A stretch of 64,000 bases of DNA from Solidesulfovibrio sp. Lineage in GTDB: Bacteria > Desulfobacterota > Desulfovibrionia > Desulfovibrionales > Desulfovibrionaceae. Below, piece after piece: positions 1 through 8,106 of this stretch. The notes under the pieces were generated by a model. That model was not told where the DNA came from, did no database searches, and saw only the letters and a list, made by a program, of their open reading frames with translations. The translations under genes were made by a program, and so were the position numbers. The DNA lies in contig NZ_JBCFBA010000005.1 of assembly GCF_038562415.1 (NCBI RefSeq), forward strand, positions 127,519 through 191,518, in the 5' to 3' direction. Each line of letters starts with the position of its first letter. The first letter of the stretch is position 1.

Positions 1-296
1 ATTTTAGCTGCCTCTATGATAAGGCTAACCCCTTTTTCACCTAGCTCTTTTGCATATCTATCCTTTGATATCATTAGCTCAACATATGACTTCTTCATTG
101 TCTTGCTGCTTAAATGATTAGCCGTGTCTTGAACGAGAAATCTAAATTTCATGCCGGTCTTTATCCCCAGCTGCTCAAACTCCTCCTCTAGGTCAAACAA
201 TTTATCGGCAAGCGGAATATAACTTGGATTTCTGGCAACATATTGTTGTTTGAAGAAGTGATATCCTGCAAGCCAATATGCAAGGTCGCGTCCCAT
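1..296 (-). CDS. Partial hypothetical protein of the integrated element
   Basis: An open frame on the minus strand runs off the left edge. It starts at an ATG at 296, or further upstream, since the frame stays open to the TAA at 324-326. About 98 codons are visible (MGRDLAYWLAGYHFFKQQYV at the N end), rich in Lys, Glu and aromatic residues. I recognise no family. The base composition is clearly more AT-rich than the rest of the window, which fits recently acquired DNA inside the tRNA-Leu element. No convincing ribosome binding site precedes the ATG at 296. The frame upstream of that ATG (ending AEGAWE) also looks protein-like, so the true start may be a non-ATG codon or the gene may be truncated there. 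Confidence 0.5.
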   Translation of the reverse strand, partial: MGRDLAYWLAGYHFFKQQYVARNPSYIPLADKLFDLEEEFEQLGIKTGMKFRFLVQDTANHLSSKTMKKSYVELMISKDRYAKELGEKGVSLIIEAAK

Positions 297-331
297 CTCC
301 CAAGCCCCCTCAGCTTGTCCCTGTTATGAAT

Positions 332-384
332 CCCCGCCCAGGCCGGTAGGGTTCCGGCTCTTCGGGAGCTACCCTAGGGCGGGG
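332..384. repeat. GC-rich nested inverted repeat
   Basis: CCCCGCCC at 332-339 pairs with GGGCGGGG at 377-384. Inside it lie a second pair (TAGGG with CCCTA) and a small GCTC/GAGC hairpin with a TTCGG loop. It sits downstream of the small-gene operon and just before the AT-rich partial gene. There is no T-tract on either side, so it is a poor intrinsic terminator. A recombination boundary is possible. Confidence 0.4.
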
Positions 385-408
385 AAATGTCGTCTATGCG
401 GTCGTCAG

Positions 409-606
409 CTATGCCGGGGCCTCGGCAGAATCGCCCATGGCCTCGCACAGTCCGATTGCCGTCTCAGCTTCGGCCGCCAAGTCCTCCACCACATCCACCA
501 GTCCGGGCAGGGCTTCCGTGCTTTGCAGATAGTCCTTCAAAAAGATGAGTTTCGAGGAAATCCGGTGAAGGTGATCTTCAAGCGTTCTCGTGCTGGAGCT
601 ACACAT
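409..606 (-). CDS. Small hypothetical protein (65 aa), third gene of island operon
   Basis: The start is the ATG at 606, which overlaps the stop of the preceding gene (ATGTGTAG), so translational coupling is likely. A longer reading that starts at 732 would run through the preceding gene in another frame and is not supported. The product is acidic and helical, with no signal peptide or membrane segment. No family is recognised. The tight spacing to the two genes above argues that it is real. Confidence 0.55.
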   Translation of the reverse strand: MCSSSTRTLEDHLHRISSKLIFLKDYLQSTEALPGLVDVVEDLAAEAETAIGLCEAMGDSAEAPA

Positions 607-919
607 GGGTGGCCTCCTTCGGCTCAAGAGCAACGCCCACGATCTCGCCCGTGGCGGCACCGGAATAGTTCGCCCGGGCGCGGATGAACTGAATATGCCC
701 GATATGCTTGTCGAGGGCTTCCTCGGCGGCATCGAATTGACTTTCGGCTTGCTTCAACAACGATTCAAGGATGGACCCGATATGCGCGGGGTCAACACTC
801 GGCCCCGCATGGCCTATCTCGTCCAAGTTCAAGAGCATTTCCTTGAACGCACAGAGGGGCATAAGGGCATCTTCAGCAAAAATTGCGAGGCGGCTGGAAT
901 ACGTATTGTTTTCGCTCAT
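599..919 (-). CDS. Small hypothetical protein (106 aa) of the integrated element
   Basis: A soluble, mildly acidic and mostly helical protein (MSENNTYSSRLAIFAEDALM at the start). It begins 3 bp after the stop of the upstream Cys-motif gene and overlaps the downstream gene by 8 bp. I recognise no domain. Operon arrangement and codon usage support expression. It is probably an accessory protein of the element carried by the neighbouring integrase. Confidence 0.6.
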   Translation of the reverse strand: MSENNTYSSRLAIFAEDALMPLCAFKEMLLNLDEIGHAGPSVDPAHIGSILESLLKQAESQFDAAEEALDKHIGHIQFIRARANYSGAATGEIVGVALEPKEATHV

Positions 920-922
920 GAC

Positions 923-1132
923 CTACATCTCCACCTTGAATGCGAAGTCACCGCACCAGCTATCCGCCAACACTTCGGGCCAGATGCCCACATGCCCATG
1001 CCCGCCCGTCACCTGTCCCGCGACAATCCACGGGGAACGCTTGTGGCAGGAATTGTCAAGCCGCCAGCGACACGCCGCGCACCGGGGCCGCTTGCTGGTC
1101 CTGTGCCCGTGCGATATGCCCGTCTCAGTCAT
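923..1132 (-). CDS. Small Cys-motif phage-type protein (69 aa)
   Basis: The 69-residue product contains CAACRW near residue 18 and WPEVLADSWCGDF near the C terminus. This matches the pattern of many small prophage and plasmid proteins: CxxCRxW, a central Cys/His, and a C-terminal WPxVxxxxWCGDF. The four spaced cysteines suggest a metal-binding knuckle. A good ribosome binding site (AAAGGAAGG, 7 nt before ATG) precedes it. It is the first gene of a three-gene operon. The exact function of this family is unknown to me. Confidence 0.65.
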   Translation of the reverse strand: MTETGISHGHRTSKRPRCAACRWRLDNSCHKRSPWIVAGQVTGGHGHVGIWPEVLADSWCGDFAFKVEM

Positions 1133-1209
1133 GGCCGTACCTTCCTTTCAGGTCGGTTGTGATAGGCCCTGGCCGGTGCGCTACCACCAGCCGGGGCCGA
1201 TTTATAAGG

Positions 1210-1228
1210 TCCGCCCCCTTCAGGCGGA
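1210..1228 (-). terminator. Possible integrase terminator hairpin
   Basis: TCCGCC (1210-1215) and GGCGGA (1223-1228) form a short hairpin just downstream of the integrase stop on the minus strand. Only a weak T-containing stretch follows (CCTTATAAAT). A weak or partial terminator is plausible. Confidence 0.35.
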
Positions 1229-1245
1229 TTCCTCCATGGTGGTGG

Positions 1246-2478
1246 TCATTCCCCGGCCGTCGCGTGAAGCGGCGTCACCTTCGCCCCGGCCTTGAGCGTG
1301 TCCAGGTAGTCGGCCCATGCCTGCATCATCTTGCGGCGCTCGGGCAGGTATTGCGCGAAGTTGTAGGCCGCCCGGACGGTATCACGCTCCCCGTGGGCAA
1401 GCTGGCGCTCGATGGCGTCATGAAGCCAGCCCAATTCATTGAGCAGGGTTGAGGCCATGGAGCGGAAGCCGTGCGAGGTCATTTCCCTCTTCTCGAACCC
1501 AAGGTAGCGCAAGGCCGCATTGAGCGTATTCTCGGACATGGGGATGGCGGCCGAACCCCGGCCGGGAAAGATGTACTTGCCCGCTCCGGTCAGGGGATGC
1601 AGTTCCCGCAGGATGGCCAGGGATTGCGTGGAGAGCGGCACAAGATGCTGTTCGTTCATCTTCATGCGCTCGGCCGGGATGCGCCATTCCGCTTTGTCAA
1701 AGTCGATTTCCGACCACTCGCCTTTTCGCAGTTCTCCAGGACGAAGAAATACCAGCGGGGCCAGCCTCAGGGCGCAGCGGACCACGAAAGACCCTGTGTA
1801 ATTCTCGATGAACCGCAGTAGCCGCGCCACCTCCTTGGGGTCGGTGACGGACGCATGGTGCTTGACGTTGCGAGGCTGCAAAGCTCCCCGCAGATCGACG
1901 GATATGTCGCGCTCGGCCAGACCGCAGGCCACGGCGTAGCGGAAAACCTGTCCGGTGCTCTGCATCATGCGCCGGGCCGTGTCCTTGGCTCCCCGGGCTT
2001 CGATGCGGCGAATGACGGCCAGCAGTTCGGCCGCCTTGATGTCTTTGATGGGAAGCGCCCCCAGCCAGGGGAAAAGCTCGACCTCGAAGCGCCGCGTCAT
2101 CTTGTCGGCGTGGGAGTCCACCCAGGTGGGGCTTATCTTCGCCAGCCATTCCCGGGCCACCTTCTCGAAGGTCACGGCGTTGGCGCGGGCCTCGGCCTTC
2201 TCCTGCTTGATGGACGCGCCCGGGTCGATGCCGCCGGCCACCAGGGACCGGGCTGCATCGCGGCGTTGCCGGGCCTGCTTGAGAGTCACGTCGGGCCACA
2301 GGCCGAAGACGATCCGCTTCTCTTGGCCGTTGAGACGGTACTTCATGCGCCAGGACTTGCCGCCCGATGGCAGCACCTCCAGATAAAGGCCGCCGCCGTC
2401 CGACAGCTTGAAGGCTTTGGCCTGGGGCTTGGCGTTTCTGACGGCCGCGTCGGTGAGAGGCAAGACCTTCTTGGGCAT
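1246..2478 (-). CDS. P4-type tyrosine recombinase (integrase)
   Basis: A 410-residue integrase. The N-terminal ~90 residues form an arm-type DNA-binding domain (DUF4102 type; LTDAAVRNAKP and GLYLEVLPSGGKSWRMKYR). A core-binding SAM-like domain and the catalytic domain follow. The catalytic set is visible: Arg246 (LRPGEL), His336 and Arg339 (SHGFRS), His362 (LAHGE) and nucleophile Tyr372 (AAYNFA). The length is normal for the family, so the enzyme is probably intact. It is transcribed away from tRNA-Leu, whose 3' end lies 298 bp upstream, the classic arrangement for an element integrated into a tRNA 3' end. Six copies of an 8-bp motif fill the upstream gap and probably include its own arm sites. 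Confidence 0.95.
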   Translation of the reverse strand: MPKKVLPLTDAAVRNAKPQAKAFKLSDGGGLYLEVLPSGGKSWRMKYRLNGQEKRIVFGLWPDVTLKQARQRRDAARSLVAGGIDPGASIKQEKAEARANAVTFEKVAREWLAKISPTWVDSHADKMTRRFEVELFPWLGALPIKDIKAAELLAVIRRIEARGAKDTARRMMQSTGQVFRYAVACGLAERDISVDLRGALQPRNVKHHASVTDPKEVARLLRFIENYTGSFVVRCALRLAPLVFLRPGELRKGEWSEIDFDKAEWRIPAERMKMNEQHLVPLSTQSLAILRELHPLTGAGKYIFPGRGSAAIPMSENTLNAALRYLGFEKREMTSHGFRSMASTLLNELGWLHDAIERQLAHGERDTVRAAYNFAQYLPERRKMMQAWADYLDTLKAGAKVTPLHATAGE

Positions 2479-2664
2479 GGGGGCACCTCCGACCTGATGG
2501 GGGCAGCAAGCGTTCCTGCGTCGGGTATCTGGTCTTTTCCAGATGCCCTCACACTGCCTGCAAACCCAGGGGCCACTAGGCGTCCCGCCTCATGCCCCTA
2601 TGACTTTTTCAGGATGCCCCCAGGCGGAAGGGGCATTTCATGGATGTCCCATCATGTGCCCCCA
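2478..2664. repeat. Six TGCCCCYA-type motifs, candidate integrase arm sites
   Basis: Copies: TGGGGGCA at 2478-2485 and 2498-2505, TGCCCCTA at 2593-2600, TGCCCCCA at 2615-2622, AAGGGGCA at 2628-2635 and TGCCCCCA at 2657-2664. They occur on both strands within 187 bp. Two of them form an inverted pair (2615-2635). Several short binding sites of mixed orientation between an integrase gene and its att tRNA are typical of arm-type sites or excisionase sites. The first copy overlaps the integrase start codon, so repression by the integrase itself is possible. Confidence 0.5.
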
Positions 2665-2776
2665 AGAATATCGGATGTCAACGGACGCAAAAAGACGAAA
2701 CCGGACGATCTCTCGCCCGGTTTCTTAAGAATCTCGCGGTCTTTTGGACTAAATCGGACCGTGTCGGATGTTCAGT

Positions 2777-2863
2777 TGGTGCCGAAGGGGAGACTCGAAC
2801 TCCCACCCCCTTGCGAGGACTAGACCCTGAACCTAGCGTGTCTACCAATTCCACCACTTCGGC
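2777..2863 (-). tRNA. tRNA-Leu (CAG)
   Basis: A full cloverleaf on the minus strand: acceptor GCCGAAG paired with CTTCGGC, a D-arm with GGTAGAC, an anticodon loop TTCAGGG reading CAG, the long variable arm typical of leucine tRNAs, a T-arm with GTTCGAGTC, and an encoded CCA at 2777-2779. The 3' end faces the integrase, so this gene is the probable attachment site. The element's crossover must have restored the 3' part, because the tRNA is complete. Confidence 0.97.
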
Positions 2864-2882
2864 GATGCGGTGCAGAAGAAGG

Positions 2883-2911
2883 TGTTTACAGAAGCCCCAC
2901 CGCCTTGGCAA
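2883..2911 (-). promoter_or_regulatory. Sigma-70 promoter of tRNA-Leu
   Basis: On the minus strand, TTGCCA (2911-2906), a 17-nt spacer and TAAACA (2888-2883) lie 20 bp upstream of the tRNA 5' end. Confidence 0.6.
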
Positions 2912-3044
2912 GAAAAAAAATCGGCCTGCCCCATTTTTTTCCCGGCACCGGGGCTGGCCCCCCGGTTGAAGATATCACGCGTTTGCGCTAGCAACGTACG
3001 TCGCGGGCGCAAGGCCTTTCCCCACGCCCGACGCGCGAATCCCC

Positions 3045-3983
3045 ATGATTGTCGTCACCCGTGTCGCGGACATCCACGAAGCCCTCAGCGGCGTCTGCCT
3101 GACCATCGGCAATTTCGACGGCGTGCACATGGGCCATGCCAAGCTGCTCACCCGCGTGCGCGACCGGGCCGCCGCCATGGGGCTGGTCAGCGTGGCGCTG
3201 ACCTTCGCCCCCCACCCACGCAAGGTCCTGCTCGGCGCCGGCGCGCCGCCGGCCATCACCTCCCTCGAGCACAAGCTCGAATGCATGGAGGCCGCGGGCG
3301 TGCAGGTGGTCGTGGTGCTGCCGTTCACCCGCGAACTGGCCGCCCGCGAACCCGAGGACTTCGTGCGCACCGTGCTGGTCGAGGGCCTTTTGCTCAAGCA
3401 CCTCGTCATCGGCTACGACTACGCCTTCGGCAAGGGCCGGCGCGGCAACTTCGAGCTGCTCTCGGCCCTGGGCCAGAAATACGGCTTCGGCGTCGAACGC
3501 CTGGACCCGGTCATCATCAACGGCGCCGTCGTCTCCTCCACCCGCATCCGGGACATGGTCCTTGCCGGCAACGTCTGGGACGCCAGGCCCTTGCTCGGCC
3601 GCTTCCACCAGGTGCGGGGCCTGGTGGCCCACGGCCACAAGCGCGGCCGCAAGCTCGGCTTTCCCACGGCCAACCTGGCCTTTCGCGAGGAGCTGGTGCC
3701 CCTGACCGGCGTCTACGCCGTCTGGGTGGAAGTGGGCGGCGTGATCCGGCCGGGCGTGGCCAACATCGGCAAAAACCCCACCTTCGGCGAATTCGAGATG
3801 TCCGTCGAAGCCCATATCCTGGACTTCAAGGGCAAGATCTACGACGAGCCCATCCGCGTGCATTTCGTGCAACGCATCCGCTCCGAGAAAAAATTTTCCG
3901 GCCCCGACGAGCTGGTCGCCCGCATCCGCGAGGACATCGGCCTGGCCCGGATGATCCTGGCCGCGCCCGACGCCAGGCCCTGA
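3045..3983 (+). CDS. ribF: Bifunctional riboflavin kinase / FAD synthetase
   Basis: 312 residues, the usual RibF length. It converts riboflavin to FMN and then FAD in the cytoplasm. The N-terminal nucleotidyltransferase domain shows IGNFDGVHMGH (residues ~18-28) and the HxGH-like ATP site, with SSTRIRDMVLAGN near residue 165. The C-terminal flavokinase domain shows GHKRGRKLGFPTANL and GVANIGKNPTFG, the flavin and ATP binding segments. The start ATG at 3045 directly precedes the conserved N terminus. It lies alone downstream of the divergent tRNA-Leu, with a ClC channel gene 6 bp behind it. Confidence 0.96.
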   Translation: MIVVTRVADIHEALSGVCLTIGNFDGVHMGHAKLLTRVRDRAAAMGLVSVALTFAPHPRKVLLGAGAPPAITSLEHKLECMEAAGVQVVVVLPFTRELAAREPEDFVRTVLVEGLLLKHLVIGYDYAFGKGRRGNFELLSALGQKYGFGVERLDPVIINGAVVSSTRIRDMVLAGNVWDARPLLGRFHQVRGLVAHGHKRGRKLGFPTANLAFREELVPLTGVYAVWVEVGGVIRPGVANIGKNPTFGEFEMSVEAHILDFKGKIYDEPIRVHFVQRIRSEKKFSGPDELVARIREDIGLARMILAAPDARP

Positions 3984-3989
3984 TCGGTC

Positions 3990-5837
3990 ATGGACAGTCC
4001 CCCGCCGCCAGCCCGTCGCCAGCCCTCGCTTTTCCGCCGCCCGCGCCTGTACTGGAGACGCCTGCGGCGCCGCCTGACCGGCCTTGGCCTCATGCGCTGG
4101 CTGGGGCTGGGCGTGGTGGCCGGCCTGGGTTCGGGCATCCTGGCCTGCCTGTTCTACCTGGGCCTGGAATACCTGACCGCCCTGCTCCAGGTCCGCCTGG
4201 CCGGCCTGAGCCTGCCCCATCCGGCCGGGGAATCCCTGCTCCACGTCCTGCCCGGCCCCTACCGCCCCTGGCTCATCCCGGTCTTCACCACCGCCGTGGG
4301 CCTCGGCACCGGCCTGCTCGTCACCCGGTTCATCCCCGAGGCCATGGACGGGGCCACCGACGGCACCGACGCCATGATCCGGGCGTTCCATCAAAAGGCC
4401 GGCGTCATCCGGCCCCTGGTGCCCCTGCTCAAGGGGGCCACGGCCGTCGCCACCATCGCCTCGGGCGGCAGCGCCGGCCAGGAAGGCCCCATCTCCCAGC
4501 TCGGCGCGGGCCTGGGCTCCTTTCTCGGCCGGCTGCTCCACCTGACGGCCCGCCAGCGGCGCATCCTGCTGCTGGCCGGCGCGGCCGGGGGTCTCGGCGC
4601 CATTTTCCGCGCCCCCCTGGGCGGGGCCATCACCGCCGTGGAGGTACTCTACGCCGAGGATTTCGAGGCCGAGGCCCTGCTGCCGGCCGTGGTCTCGGCC
4701 GTGGTGGCCCATACCCTGTTCTCGTTTTTTTTCGGCCACGACGCCATCCTGGACACCCCCAGCTACGTCTTCGACAACCCCCTGGAACTGCCCTTCTACC
4801 TCGTTTTGGCCCTGGTGGTATCTCTTGGGGCCAGGGTGTTCATCCGCACGTTCTTTTTCTTCAAGTTCCGGGTGTTCGGCCGGCTGCGGCAGCGCTTCGG
4901 CCTGACGCTGCCCATGGTCGTGGGCGGACTGGGCATGGGCCTTCTGGGCATGCGCTATCCGCAATTTTTAAGCGGCGGCTACGGCTGGCTGGAGCTGTCC
5001 ATCAACGGCCAACTGGGCCTGGGTTTCCTGGCCGGGCTGTTTTGCGGCAAGGTCCTGGCCACCTCCCTGACCGTGGGCTCGGGGATGTCCGGCGGCATGT
5101 TCGCCCCGGCGCTGTTTCTGGGCGGCTCGGCCGGAGGCATGGTCGGCCAGGTCGGCCACCTGCTGGCCCCGGGGATCGTCAGCCAGCCCGGCGGCTACAC
5201 CCTGGTCGGCATGGCCACTTTTTTCGCCGGCGTGGCCCACGCCCCCATCGGGCCGCTGATCATGGTGAGCGAGATCACCCAGGGCTACGGCCTGCTGGCG
5301 CCCTTGATGCTCTGTTCGGCCGTGGCCCTGGTCCTTTGCGACGACCTCCACCTCTACGAAAACCAGGTGCGAAACAAGTTCGCCTCCCCGGCCCACGCCG
5401 CCGACGCCACCAACAACATCCTGGAGGCCGTGCCCGTCTCCAGCGTCTTCACGCCGGGCCGGGCCACCATCCTCGAGGAACGCGTGACGCTCAAGGCCCT
5501 GGCCCACATCATCTCGGCCACCAGCGCGCTGGTGTTCCCGGTCAAAAACGAGGCCGGCAAGCTCACCGGCATCCTGGCTCTCCAGGACGTGCGCGGCGTG
5601 GTCTTCGAGTCGAGCCTCCACGAACTGGTGCTGGTCAAGGAACTCATGCGGCCGGCCGTGGTGGTGCATCCGGACATGTCGCTCTACGACGCGCTCATGC
5701 TGTTCATCGAAACCGACCTCAGCCAGCTGCCGGTGGTGGACGCGCAACGCCCCGACACGGTACAGGGCATGCTCGGCCGACAGCACGTCTTCACGGCCTA
5801 CTCGGCCACGCTGCGGCACTTGAAACAGGAAGCATAG
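3990..5837 (+). CDS. ClC-family chloride channel/transporter with CBS domains
   Basis: A 615-residue inner-membrane protein. After a basic N-terminal segment come about ten to twelve hydrophobic helices. The ClC signatures are visible: GSAGQEGP near residue 165, which carries the gating glutamate, and SGGMFAPALF for the second ion-coordinating segment. Residues ~480-612 form a pair of CBS domains (VSSVFTPGRATI; LMRPAVVVHPDMSLYDAL), which usually sense nucleotides. It moves chloride, either as a channel or as a Cl-/H+ exchanger; the sequence does not decide which without the proton glutamate being mapped. It follows ribF by 6 bp and may be co-transcribed with it. Confidence 0.92.
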   Translation: MDSPPPPARRQPSLFRRPRLYWRRLRRRLTGLGLMRWLGLGVVAGLGSGILACLFYLGLEYLTALLQVRLAGLSLPHPAGESLLHVLPGPYRPWLIPVFTTAVGLGTGLLVTRFIPEAMDGATDGTDAMIRAFHQKAGVIRPLVPLLKGATAVATIASGGSAGQEGPISQLGAGLGSFLGRLLHLTARQRRILLLAGAAGGLGAIFRAPLGGAITAVEVLYAEDFEAEALLPAVVSAVVAHTLFSFFFGHDAILDTPSYVFDNPLELPFYLVLALVVSLGARVFIRTFFFFKFRVFGRLRQRFGLTLPMVVGGLGMGLLGMRYPQFLSGGYGWLELSINGQLGLGFLAGLFCGKVLATSLTVGSGMSGGMFAPALFLGGSAGGMVGQVGHLLAPGIVSQPGGYTLVGMATFFAGVAHAPIGPLIMVSEITQGYGLLAPLMLCSAVALVLCDDLHLYENQVRNKFASPAHAADATNNILEAVPVSSVFTPGRATILEERVTLKALAHIISATSALVFPVKNEAGKLTGILALQDVRGVVFESSLHELVLVKELMRPAVVVHPDMSLYDALMLFIETDLSQLPVVDAQRPDTVQGMLGRQHVFTAYSATLRHLKQEA

Positions 5838-5929
5838 CCCGGCGGCGCCCCTTGCCCGCCGTGCGACCAGGGACTATGCAGGCAGCACACCACCCATGGC
5901 GATCCCGCCGATCCCCGAGGCCGCACATC

Positions 5930-8044
5930 ATGCGTATCCGTTCGAAATTTCTTTTTTTCCTGTTGGCGATGGTCATCATTCCCCTGTGCGGCCTGGGGCT
6001 GTACGCCTGGCGGCAGACCGGGGAGCTCGGCCGGGGGCTGGCCCAGGGCGCGGCCATGGCCCTGGAGAAGAACGCCTCCCAGGAACTGGTCCAGACCGTG
6101 GACATGATCAGCGAATCCTGCGCCGACACCCTGGACCTGCTGGAAACCGCCCTGTCGCTGACGGCCCGCGAGGCCGTCCAGCTCCTCGAGGCCCCGCCCG
6201 GCGCCCTGCCGTCGGGCCCGGTCATCCTGGCCTCGGATTACGACAATCCCGCCTTTCCGCCGGAACTGCTGACCGACCTGCCCGGCGCGGACGTCCGGGC
6301 CACCTACGACGGCCTGGCCTTCCACCTGGCCCCGGGCCTGACAGCCGAGGCGGCCCGGCCGCAGATGCGCGCCCTCTCCGGCATCCTGCCCTTCTACAAG
6401 ACGCTTTTCGCCCGCCACAAGACGCTCATGCTCTTCGGCTACGTGGGCCTGGCCTCGGGGCTGCACTGCGCCTATCCCGGCCACGGCGGCTATCCCGCCA
6501 GCTACGATCCCCGCCGCCGCCCGTGGTACCAGAACGCCGCCACCTCCCCGGGCATCACCTGGGACATCATGACCGACGCCATCACCCGGCAGGTCATGGC
6601 CACCATGGCCCTGGCCCTGCGCGCCGCCGACGGCCGGCTGCTGGGCGTGGCCGGCTGCGACATCCCCATGGGCGCGATTTTTCCCGAAAGCGACCTGTCC
6701 AAGGCCTGGACCGACAAGATGCGGGCCATGATCGTGTCCTTTGCCCACAAGGACGCCACCGGACAGGCGGAACTGGCGGTGGTGGCCTGCCGCGACTACG
6801 CCCAGAAGTCCCTGGACTGGTCGGCGCCGGTGGAACTCGAACGCCTGGAGACCCCGGACAGGCAGGCCCTGCGGGAAGTGATCGACGAGCTCGCGGCCGG
6901 CCGGGCCGGGGTGCGGCGCCTCCCCTACCGGGGCCAGGACACCTTGCTGGCCTTCGCGCCCATCGCCTCCAAGGAACTGGCCGTGGTCCTGGCCGCCCCC
7001 CGGGACATGGTGGTGGCCGAGGCCAGGACCGCCGAAATCCGGGTCCTGGCGGCCGTGTCCCGCATGCTCGGCCATATCGGCTGGTTCGTGGCCGGGGCGG
7101 TGGTGATCGTGGCCGCCATCTCCCTGCCCGCCTCGCGCACCATCACCCGGCCGGTGCTGGAACTGGCGGCGGCGGCGCGAAAACTGGCCTCGGGGGATTT
7201 TTCCACCCGGGTCGCCCCCGGCGGCAAGGACGAGATCGGCGATCTGGCCAAGTCGTTCAACGACATGACCCCGCAGCTCCTGGAACGGGTGAAGCTCAAA
7301 AACGACATGGCCCTGGCCATGGAGGTGCAGCAGAACCTGCTGCCGGGCCGGCCGCCCACCGTGGACGGGCTCGATGTGTCCGCCTTAAGCCTCTACTGCG
7401 ACGAAACCGGCGGCGACTACTTCGATTTCCTGGAATTCGCCCAGGACGACGCCGCCCATGCCGACGTGGTGGTGGGTGACGTCACCGGGCATGGCGTGTC
7501 GGCGGCGCTTTTCATGGCCACGGGCCGGGCGCTGCTGCGCGGCCGGGCCATGGACCGGCCCGGGCCGGGGGCCCTTCTCACCGAGGTCAACAACCTGCTG
7601 TGCCAGGACACGCACATGACGGGCCGGTTCATCACGCTTTTCTTCCTGCGCCTGGACCTGGCCGCCCGGGAGATCCTGTGGTGCCGGGCCGGGCACGACC
7701 CGGGCCTGCTCTACGATCCGGCCAGCGACGCCTTCGAGCAGCTCATGGGCTCGGGCATCCCGCTGGGGGCCGTGGCCGAATGGGAATACGCCGAACAGCG
7801 CCGGCCGTGGTTTTCCCCGGGCCAGGTGCTGGTGCTCTACACCGACGGCATCCACGAGGCCCGCGACGGCGGCGAGGGGGACGGCATGTACGGCAAGGAG
7901 CGCATGGAGGCGATCATCCGCCGCGAGGCGGCCAAGCCGGCCTCGGCCATCGTCAACGCCCTGGTGGCCGACCTGCGCGAATTCAAGGCCGGGGCCCACC
8001 TGGAAGACGACGTGACCCTGGTGGTCATCAAGGCCACGGCCTAG
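5930..8044 (+). CDS. Membrane-bound PP2C/RsbU-type phosphatase with CACHE sensor and HAMP
   Basis: 704 residues. The ATG at 5930 begins a clear membrane anchor (FLFFLLAMVIIPLCGLGLYA). Residues ~35-380 are a periplasmic double-CACHE-like sensor (GHGGYPASYDPRRRPWYQ). A second membrane segment lies near 383-403, then HAMP (~404-457), then a SpoIIE/RsbU-type PP2C domain with CDETGGDYFDF, GDVTGHGVSAALF, LYTDGIHEA and EDDVTLV, which carry the metal-binding aspartates. It probably dephosphorylates an anti-sigma-factor antagonist (STAS) protein in response to a small external ligand. A STAS protein is encoded at 33191-33535, but a link is inference. An apparent open frame of 1724 codons reaching back to 2870 is an artefact of GC-rich sequence. 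Confidence 0.92.
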   Translation: MRIRSKFLFFLLAMVIIPLCGLGLYAWRQTGELGRGLAQGAAMALEKNASQELVQTVDMISESCADTLDLLETALSLTAREAVQLLEAPPGALPSGPVILASDYDNPAFPPELLTDLPGADVRATYDGLAFHLAPGLTAEAARPQMRALSGILPFYKTLFARHKTLMLFGYVGLASGLHCAYPGHGGYPASYDPRRRPWYQNAATSPGITWDIMTDAITRQVMATMALALRAADGRLLGVAGCDIPMGAIFPESDLSKAWTDKMRAMIVSFAHKDATGQAELAVVACRDYAQKSLDWSAPVELERLETPDRQALREVIDELAAGRAGVRRLPYRGQDTLLAFAPIASKELAVVLAAPRDMVVAEARTAEIRVLAAVSRMLGHIGWFVAGAVVIVAAISLPASRTITRPVLELAAAARKLASGDFSTRVAPGGKDEIGDLAKSFNDMTPQLLERVKLKNDMALAMEVQQNLLPGRPPTVDGLDVSALSLYCDETGGDYFDFLEFAQDDAAHADVVVGDVTGHGVSAALFMATGRALLRGRAMDRPGPGALLTEVNNLLCQDTHMTGRFITLFFLRLDLAAREILWCRAGHDPGLLYDPASDAFEQLMGSGIPLGAVAEWEYAEQRRPWFSPGQVLVLYTDGIHEARDGGEGDGMYGKERMEAIIRREAAKPASAIVNALVADLREFKAGAHLEDDVTLVVIKATA

Positions 8045-8056
8045 CCGCCACGGCAA

Positions 8057-8082
8057 AAACGGCCGGGGGTTCCCGGCCGTTT
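8057..8082. terminator. Bidirectional intrinsic terminator
   Basis: AAACGGCCGGG (8057-8067), loop GGTT, CCCGGCCGTTT (8072-8082): an 11-bp perfect stem with A and T ends, between the convergent genes ending at 8044 and 8107. Confidence 0.8.
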
Positions 8083-8106
8083 CGACCATCACGGCGCGGC
8101 GCCCGC

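Noticed and set aside
2870-8044. A single 1724-codon protein spanning ribF, ClC and phosphatase
   Set aside because: It is open only because of high GC content; the genuine ATG at 5930 begins a signal-anchor, and other frames hold RibF and ClC.
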